Source: JAAYCI01 sp964371725
GTDB taxonomy: Bacteria; Bacillota; Clostridia; Oscillospirales; Ruminococcaceae
NCBI GenBank assembly: GCA_964371725.1
Contig: CAYJNQ010000032.1
Coordinates: forward strand, 1 to 20,194
Reading direction: 5' to 3'
DNA length: 20,194 nt
Below, one piece after another: positions 15,084-20,194 of this stretch. The notes below the pieces were generated by a model that made no database searches, was not told where the DNA came from, and worked only from the letters and a program-made list of their open reading frames with translations. Within the stretch, counting starts at the first letter, position 1. Every line of letters begins with the position of its first letter. Position numbers and translations under genes: made by a program.

Positions 15084-16517
15084 ATGAAACTATATATCGT
15101 TGCCATTTTAACCGTGGCTATGCTTTTACTATCGGCCTGTGGTGGAGCACAGGCCGCCACCGATGCTGTGAGCCGTGCTGCAGAAAACTCAACCGAACCC
15201 GTGCAAGACGCTAGCGACTCGTTGCTCTCTGCGCTTGACTATCCGGCCCAGGAGTTCCCCGATGCTTACGATGATGCAATTCTCATGGAGGATGAAGAAG
15301 TTGCGATTACCCAAAGCGGTGCCTATGAATTGACCGGCAATTACAGCGAAATTGTTGTGAATGTGAACAAGGACACCGATAACGGTGTGGTTTACCTTGT
15401 TTTGAACAACGCTCACGTGGAAAGCGAAACGGGCACGCCTATCCATATTGTAGAGGCAGAGAATGTTGTTTTGGTTTTAGAGGGCGAGAATGTGATAAAA
15501 CAGGGTGCCGTGGAAACACAAGACACAGAGTTCCCCTCTGCTGCCGTTTATTCGGCTGCCGACACCACCATAACCGGCACGGGAACGCTTAACTTAAGCA
15601 CCTTGTACCAAGATGGGATAAACAGCCGCGACGACCTTATTATAGAGGGAGCCACACTGATCGTAAGTGCCGTTGAAGACGGAATTGTGGGGAAAGATTT
15701 GCTTGCCATCAGTGGGTCAGACATCACTGTGGAGTGCGGAAAAGATGGTTTGAAAGCCTCCAATGATGAGGATATCGACAGAGGAAATTTGTTGGTTACA
15801 AGCGGAAATTTCGCCATCACGGCACAGAATGATGCCATCAGTGCTGAGCAGCTTTTACAAATAGAGGGCGGAGATTTTAACCTGTTTTCAGGCGGTGGCT
15901 ATGTGGAAGTGTTGAATGAAATAACCGTGGGAGAGGGCCCCGGAGACCTAACGCAACCCACCGATCTTCTCGAAGACAGCATGAAAGGAATCAAGGCGAA
16001 TGACATTTTGATAAGTGGCGGCGCTTTTGTTATTTCATCCTATGAAGACGCCGTTCACGCAAACAACAACCTCACCATAGACTTCGGAAGTTTCGTCATC
16101 AGCTCGGGTGATGATGCCTTGCACGCCGACGAATACTTGACAATCAACGATGGAGACATCAGGGTGGAGAACGCCTATGAGGGGCTGGAGGGCTCTTTTG
16201 TCATCATCAACAAGGGCACCATAAACGCAAATGTTCTGGACGATGCCATAAATGCGAACGCAGATGACGGCTTTGTGCAAATCACGGGCGGGAATATCTC
16301 TTTGAAGTGTCAAGGGGATGGCATTGATTCAAATGGCGATTTGATAATAGAGGGTGGCGACATTGTAATTGAAGCCAATTCCATCTATGCGGGTGGCGAT
16401 GGTGAACTGGATGTAACCGGCGTTTACAGTATCTCGGGGGGCTCGATAACAGATGAAAACGGGAACCCTGTGGAAGTGATGAGCCAGGGCGCCGGAGGAG
16501 GCCCCCCTAGGCGGTAA
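15084..16517 (+). CDS. Cthe_2159-like carbohydrate-binding beta-helix lipoprotein
   Basis: Secreted lipoprotein of 477 residues. The signal peptide ends in LLSAC with C19 as the lipidation site. A low-complexity acidic linker follows to about residue 60. The remainder is built from about ten imperfect repeats of 20-25 residues with a DDAIHA or EDGI turn, then hydrophobic strands with GG turns (for example DLIIEGG, DILISGG). This is the parallel beta-helix of PF14262, typified by C. thermocellum Cthe_2159, which binds acidic polysaccharide and calcium. Many Asp residues at the turns fit calcium binding. GGAG lies 9 nt before the ATG at 15084; a TTG at 15081 is an alternative. It is the last gene of the operon. 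I expect binding to an anionic cell-surface polymer rather than catalysis. Confidence 0.85.
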   Translation: MKLYIVAILTVAMLLLSACGGAQAATDAVSRAAENSTEPVQDASDSLLSALDYPAQEFPDAYDDAILMEDEEVAITQSGAYELTGNYSEIVVNVNKDTDNGVVYLVLNNAHVESETGTPIHIVEAENVVLVLEGENVIKQGAVETQDTEFPSAAVYSAADTTITGTGTLNLSTLYQDGINSRDDLIIEGATLIVSAVEDGIVGKDLLAISGSDITVECGKDGLKASNDEDIDRGNLLVTSGNFAITAQNDAISAEQLLQIEGGDFNLFSGGGYVEVLNEITVGEGPGDLTQPTDLLEDSMKGIKANDILISGGAFVISSYEDAVHANNNLTIDFGSFVISSGDDALHADEYLTINDGDIRVENAYEGLEGSFVIINKGTINANVLDDAINANADDGFVQITGGNISLKCQGDGIDSNGDLIIEGGDIVIEANSIYAGGDGELDVTGVYSISGGSITDENGNPVEVMSQGAGGGPPRR

Positions 16518-16994
16518 AGGCGCCAAAACAGCTTTCCGCCCCAAGCAATTTTCTATACATCATGGAAAATTCGCACTGTGAGCAGTTCCGCTTTTCAGTT
16601 AAAGTACCCGGATACCCACTGAACCAAAACCCTGCACTTTTGTTTTCACCTTTTCATTTAAACGGCAACAATGCAGCGGAAGCCATCAAAACATGCCCCC
16701 TGAAAGTGCCCTGAAAAGCACTTTTAGGGGGCATGTTTTGACGAATCCGAAGAGCCCAACGCAGCAATGCAATTTTACGGATATTCAAAAGCAGCGCGTA
16801 CCCAAACCCTCTATACCCGAAACAATAAAATCACTACCCATAACGGCGGCCGGTATATGGCGATGGCATTTCGGAGCTATTCGCAAAGGCGACTTCACCA
16901 AAAATGCCGGCAAAGTTTTTATTTGTCAACAACGCCATTTCATTCACCCCAATTTCAACAAGCTATGGGTGCTTTTTGAGGAAAGCCGGTGGCA
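16518..16994. other. Convergent intergenic stretch without a recognisable gene
   Basis: The 477 bp between the lipoprotein gene and the convergent amidotransferase gene contain the hairpin at 16687-16740. Otherwise they hold only short open frames without ribosome binding sites or recognisable products. A longer plus-strand frame from 16693 crosses the hairpin and the end of the amidotransferase gene and looks non-coding. I see no repeat or mobile-element end here. Confidence 0.6.
16687..16740. terminator. Strong bidirectional hairpin terminator
   Basis: Two 23-nt arms (16687-16709, 16718-16740) pair with a single mismatch around an 8-nt loop. The core is CATGCCCCCT / AGGGGGCATG, flanked by A4 and T4. 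It lies between convergent transcripts: 170 nt after the lipoprotein gene and 254 nt after the amidotransferase gene. T tracts are short (four) on both sides, so it may work mainly as an RNA stabiliser or a two-way stop. Confidence 0.7.
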
Positions 16995-18107
16995 CTACTC
17001 ACAAAGTGGCTCTTTGAGTTTCCATTGTAGCGTTTCATCTTGATAAAACAAATCTTTGTTATAAAAGCGGTCAACAATGCTGTAAAACTCTGCTTCGCTA
17101 TACCCACAAAAGCGGCAGAAATCTTGCACACAAAGTGGATCCAGCTTGCCGTCGCGCTCGTGTATAAGGCGGATAGCCTCCTCCCTTGTCATCACACCGT
17201 AACGAATGCTGCGTGCGGTGTAATCTGTGGCGGCGGCATGGCCAAATTTCGGATATTTCATCCAGGAGTGCACGAGGTAGGCGCGGCTGTCTATCTGGTC
17301 AAACATCTCCACGTGGTGCGTGCGTTCCCATTCATGTGTAAGATCGTGAAAACCACGGCTTTTGGCAAAATGGTAATTTCGATAACTGTTCCACGGCACA
17401 AAATACGAGAGATAGAAGGGGTCTAGGCGACCAAGTTCTTCGGCGCTTGGTGCCAGCGTGAGGCTTAAATCGTTTTCACTTACGCCATCGCCCACAAGTT
17501 CGCTTTGGTCGATGCCCACGGCCACACCGTTGTTAATTTGCTCTTTGGCGGAATAGGTCTCTTCATCGGTGCTGCCACCGTATTCATAGCTCACATTTTC
17601 GCCATAGCAAAGCAGGGGCGTGCCAAATTTTAAGGCCATATGCAAAGGGAACGTGTAAATAAGGCGGTCCACATACCAGGTGGGCTTGCCATATTTTTCA
17701 AAAAACTTGCGCATAAGCACTTTTTGCACTTTGATATTCGGTTTACAGCTGATGAGGGTGCAGCCAAAGGTTTCACTAAGGTTTTGTAAGTTGTGTACCC
17801 CTGCTTTTGTCATGGGAAAATTATCTTCCACGGTGAACAAAATCGGGTTCATTCCCAACACTTCTTTCAGCATATACACCTGAAAATGGCTGTCTTTGCC
17901 GCCGGAAACCGCAATGGCACAATCATAACCGCCGGGGCCGTTCGAGCCACGGTATTTGTCGCATAATGCTTTTAACTCTTCAAAGCGTTTGCTCCAGTTG
18001 ATATTTTGGCGGTTTTCATAATGGGTGCAGGCCGAGCAGATCCCGTCGCTGTTAAAGGTGATTCCGGGGCGAGTGTCTGGCATGGTGCATCGTGTGCAGT
18101 ATTTCAT
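16995..18107 (-). CDS. N-acetyl sugar amidotransferase (WbpG/PseA-like)
   Basis: Member of the TIGR03573 family, which converts an acetamido to an acetamidino group on nucleotide-activated or nonulosonic sugars using ammonia from a glutaminase partner. It has an N-terminal zinc-ribbon-like motif (C4/C7 and C24/C27). The PP-loop ATP pyrophosphatase signature SGGKDS is at 68-73. The C-terminal half contains WERTHHVEMFDQIDSRAYL and a CRFCGY pair. Length 370 is typical. AGGAGG stands 8 nt before the start. Usually such genes sit with the partner amidotransferase subunits (HisH/HisF-like) and pseudaminic or legionaminic acid genes. Here it follows pyrG by 60 nt and no sugar gene is visible, so its substrate is unknown; a surface glycan modification is likely. 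Confidence 0.88.
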   Translation of the reverse strand: MKYCTRCTMPDTRPGITFNSDGICSACTHYENRQNINWSKRFEELKALCDKYRGSNGPGGYDCAIAVSGGKDSHFQVYMLKEVLGMNPILFTVEDNFPMTKAGVHNLQNLSETFGCTLISCKPNIKVQKVLMRKFFEKYGKPTWYVDRLIYTFPLHMALKFGTPLLCYGENVSYEYGGSTDEETYSAKEQINNGVAVGIDQSELVGDGVSENDLSLTLAPSAEELGRLDPFYLSYFVPWNSYRNYHFAKSRGFHDLTHEWERTHHVEMFDQIDSRAYLVHSWMKYPKFGHAAATDYTARSIRYGVMTREEAIRLIHERDGKLDPLCVQDFCRFCGYSEAEFYSIVDRFYNKDLFYQDETLQWKLKEPLCE

Positions 18108-18136
18108 ACGTGCTTCCTCCTGCTGTTCAATATGTT

Positions 18137-18155
18137 AAAACGAAATTTTCGTTTT
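18137..18155 (-). terminator. Weak palindrome between pyrG and the amidotransferase gene
   Basis: AAAACGAA and TTCGTTTT flank a 3-nt centre. In the minus direction this gives a short stem ending in TTTT, 13 nt after the pyrG stop. With only two GC pairs it would be at best a weak terminator. It could instead be an operator for the amidotransferase gene. Confidence 0.3.
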
Positions 18156-18167
18156 ACGGAAAAATGT

Positions 18168-19787
18168 TTACAACAAGCTGGCATGCGGGGTATTCTGGGC
18201 AAGTGCACTCTTTACAAGTCCCTCAAACAAGGGATGAGGGCGATTGGGCCTGCTTTTAAACTCGGGATGGAACTGAACGGCAACATAAAACGGATGGGCG
18301 GGAAACTCCACCGCTTCCACAAGGCATCCATCGGGTGAAACCCCACTGGGCACAAGCCCTTTATCACACAGAATGTCCCGATAAACATTGTTGAATTCAT
18401 AGCGGTGGCGGTGGCGCTCGAAAATGCCATCTTGGCCATAAAGCGCGCGCAAGCAACTGTTTTGTGCAAGGGTGCATGGAAAAGCACCCAGGCGCATTGT
18501 GCCGCCTTTTTCCGTAACAGAGCGCTGCCCTTCCATGATATGAACCACGGGGTTTTTGCATTCCGGAGAGAATTCAGACGAATGCGCGTCTTCTAAGCCG
18601 CAAACGTGCCGTGCAAACTCTACAACGGCTACCTGCATGCCAAGGCAAATGCCAAGAAAAGGGATGCTGTTTTCTCTGGCGTATTGGCAAGTGGCGATTT
18701 TTCCCTCAACACCCCTGTGGCCAAATCCACCCGGAATGATAATGCCCTGCACATCCGATAGCAGCCGGGCGGCATTTTGCCCTGTAACTTCCTCGCTGTC
18801 TACCCATTTGATTTCCACGTTTGTGCCGGCAAAATTTCCGGCGTGCTCCAGTGCCTCCATAATCGAGAGATAGGCGTCGTGCAACTGCGTATATTTGCCA
18901 ACGATGGCAATGCGCACGCTGTGGGTTCGTGTGTTGATTTTATCGAGCATGGCCCTCCACTCCGAAAGGTCACACGGTGGTGTATTGAGTGAAAGTTCGC
19001 GACATACAATTTCGTCCAGCCCTTGTTTGTGCAGCATCACGGGCGCTTCATACAGGCAAGACAGGGTGCGGTTTTCGATAACGCAATCGGGCTTTACATT
19101 ACAAAACATGGAAATTTTTTCAAACAAAGAGTGATGAATGGGCTCATCGGCCCTTGTGATGATGATATTGGGTGTGATGCCCAGTGAACGAAGCTCTTTG
19201 ACAGAATGCTGGGTGGGCTTGGATTTGTGCTCGCCACTGCCCTTTAAATAGGGAACAAGGGTGACATGCAAAAACAGGCAACGAGAGGCCCCCACCTCCA
19301 GCGCAATCTGGCGAATAGCCTCTAAAAACGGCTGGCATTCAATGTCTCCGGTGGTGCCGCCAATTTCAGTGAGTAGCACATCAGCCCCGCTTTGTTTTGC
19401 ACCTTCGTAGATAAACTGTTTGATTTCGCTTGTGATATGGGGAATCACCTGCACCGTTTCTCCAAGATAACCACCCTGTCGCTCTCGGCTTAGCACATTG
19501 TGATACACCTGTCCCGAGGTTAGGTTGGAAAGCCTTGACAGATTTTCGTCAATGAAACGTTCATAATGACCAAGGTCTAGATCGGTTTCGGCCCCGTCTT
19601 CGGTAACAAACACTTCACCGTGCTGCAAGGGGCTCATTGTGCCGGGGTCTATGTTCATATAGGGGTCCAACTTTTGTGCAGCCACTTTGAGGCCACGCTG
19701 TTTTAAAAGCCGCCCAAGGCTTGCCGCCGTAATGCCTTTGCCAAGCCCGGAAACCACCCCGCCGGTTACAAAAATATAGTTTGTCAT
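18168..19787 (-). CDS. pyrG: CTP synthase
   Basis: Makes CTP from UTP, ATP and glutamine, the last step of pyrimidine nucleotide synthesis, in the cytoplasm. The N-terminal synthase domain (1-270) has the P-loop GGVVSGLGKGI (9-19) and the UTP/CTP site EIGGTTGDIE. The C-terminal class I glutaminase (about 290-530) has the oxyanion PGGFGHRG motif, nucleophile C381 in GICLGMQ, and H507/E509 in VQFHPEF. All catalytic residues are present and length 539 is normal (E. coli has 545). GGAAAGG lies upstream of the ATG. It begins 18 nt after the ANTAR regulator gene and is probably co-transcribed with it. No pyrG attenuator of the Bacillus type (initial GGGC run before a terminator) is visible in the 18-nt gap. 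Confidence 0.98.
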   Translation of the reverse strand: MTNYIFVTGGVVSGLGKGITAASLGRLLKQRGLKVAAQKLDPYMNIDPGTMSPLQHGEVFVTEDGAETDLDLGHYERFIDENLSRLSNLTSGQVYHNVLSRERQGGYLGETVQVIPHITSEIKQFIYEGAKQSGADVLLTEIGGTTGDIECQPFLEAIRQIALEVGASRCLFLHVTLVPYLKGSGEHKSKPTQHSVKELRSLGITPNIIITRADEPIHHSLFEKISMFCNVKPDCVIENRTLSCLYEAPVMLHKQGLDEIVCRELSLNTPPCDLSEWRAMLDKINTRTHSVRIAIVGKYTQLHDAYLSIMEALEHAGNFAGTNVEIKWVDSEEVTGQNAARLLSDVQGIIIPGGFGHRGVEGKIATCQYARENSIPFLGICLGMQVAVVEFARHVCGLEDAHSSEFSPECKNPVVHIMEGQRSVTEKGGTMRLGAFPCTLAQNSCLRALYGQDGIFERHRHRYEFNNVYRDILCDKGLVPSGVSPDGCLVEAVEFPAHPFYVAVQFHPEFKSRPNRPHPLFEGLVKSALAQNTPHASLL

Positions 19788-19805
19788 GTATACTGCCTTT
19801 CCACC

Positions 19806-20194
19806 TTATGTGTTTTCGTAGATTTTCAAGATGCCCTCAGCCACACTGCGTCTCGTTTCCCGGCTGTCCATGGCCTGGCGCTCTATATATTTGTGTGCCT
19901 CGTCTTCCGTCATGTTCAAATAGGCCACAAGTACATGCTTAGCCCTATCTACCAGGCGGATATCCTCTATTTTTTGCACAAGTTTGGCCTTTTCTTTTTG
20001 CATTTGTACAAGGCGCCCATGTGCCGCCTTGGCAAGCTTCAGCGAAAACCAAAACATGTTTTTGTTGATGGGTTTTGCAACTGTAAGTACGCCGCAGTCT
20101 TCCACCACAGCAGAGATATCGTCGTAGTATTCACTTTTCACAATCAAAATCACCTGGTTTTTGTTTTGCGAGGCGATATGACGCGACAAACTCT
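19806..20194 (-). CDS. ANTAR-domain RNA-binding response regulator (5' end outside the window)
   Basis: C-terminal part of an AmiR/NasT-like regulator; the frame runs open past the right edge. The visible part begins within a receiver-like domain (IVKSEYYDDISAVVED, then GVLTVAKPIN, equivalent to the conserved Lys-Pro). A helical linker follows, then the ANTAR domain (last 55 residues or so: AKHVLVAYLNMTEDEAHKYIERQAM). ANTAR proteins bind paired small RNA hairpins and prevent transcription termination, usually when phosphorylated or released by a partner. Whether the receiver's Asp is present cannot be seen. Its target is unknown; the gene just precedes pyrG. In Clostridia, relatives often lie near glutamine synthetase genes, which would fit a nitrogen link, since PyrG uses glutamine. 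Confidence 0.88.
   Translation of the reverse strand, partial: SLSRHIASQNKNQVILIVKSEYYDDISAVVEDCGVLTVAKPINKNMFWFSLKLAKAAHGRLVQMQKEKAKLVQKIEDIRLVDRAKHVLVAYLNMTEDEAHKYIERQAMDSRETRRSVAEGILKIYENT

Noticed and set aside
15600..16400. Tandem DNA repeat within the lipoprotein gene
   Set aside because: The periodicity is at protein level (beta-helix rungs of 20-25 residues); the nucleotide sequences of the units are too divergent to be a recent DNA repeat.
16693..17043. Plus-strand open frame of about 116 codons
   Set aside because: It crosses the hairpin terminator and the end of the amidotransferase gene on the other strand, has no ribosome binding site and no recognisable motif.

Overview
The window looks like a draft-quality chromosomal segment of a strictly anaerobic, fermentative Bacillota, most likely a member of the Clostridia. 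The reasons are purine-rich AGGAG-type ribosome binding sites, moderate GC, a fused AdhE, two different [FeFe]-hydrogenase-type proteins, and a VTC/DUF4956 operon of clostridial style. A run of ten N at 5159-5168 shows that it comes from an assembly. I see no tRNA, rRNA, insertion sequence or CRISPR array.

Left part, all on the minus strand (8254 down to 215). adhE (8254-5639) is followed by a TIGR02172-type phosphotransferase (5622-4872, broken by the N run), a perfect 17-bp hairpin (4777-4820), and a tight four-gene hydrogenase cluster. In transcription order the cluster is a small [2Fe-2S] thioredoxin-like ferredoxin, a putative H2-sensing group C [FeFe]-hydrogenase with a PAS domain, a SpoIIE/PP2C phosphatase, and a group B [FeFe]-hydrogenase. 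Gaps of 11 and 8 nt and one 20-nt overlap imply co-expression, and a hairpin with a T run lies at 81-110. Upstream of adhE there is a credible promoter whose -10 is covered by an 18-bp sequence matching 12 of 14 specified positions of the Rex (NADH-sensing repressor) consensus. The block therefore reads as a redox-disposal module: ethanol via AdhE, H2 via the hydrogenases, with an H2 sensor and a phosphatase as signalling output.

Centre (8516-12154). A histidine kinase on the minus strand lies divergent to an OmpR-family response regulator and a second histidine kinase on the plus strand. The 377-bp divergent region holds direct repeats and overlapping candidate promoters.

Right of centre (12233-16517), plus strand. 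A five-gene envelope operon encodes a VTC-type polyphosphate polymerase, a DUF4956 membrane protein, a membrane-anchored NAGPA-type phosphodiester glycosidase, an unrecognised four-helix membrane protein, and a Cthe_2159-like beta-helix lipoprotein. Its promoter and that of the response regulator share the architecture TTTAA-N6-ATTAAAG-N9-TATAATG with exactly conserved spacing. This strongly suggests that the two-component system autoregulates and drives the polyphosphate/envelope operon. I consider this regulon the best candidate for an undescribed system here. A 23-bp hairpin at 16687-16740 closes the operon.

Right end, minus strand (20194 down to 16995). A partial ANTAR-domain regulator runs off the window edge. 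It is followed after 18 nt by CTP synthase (pyrG) and then by an orphan N-acetyl sugar amidotransferase related to WbpG/PseA.
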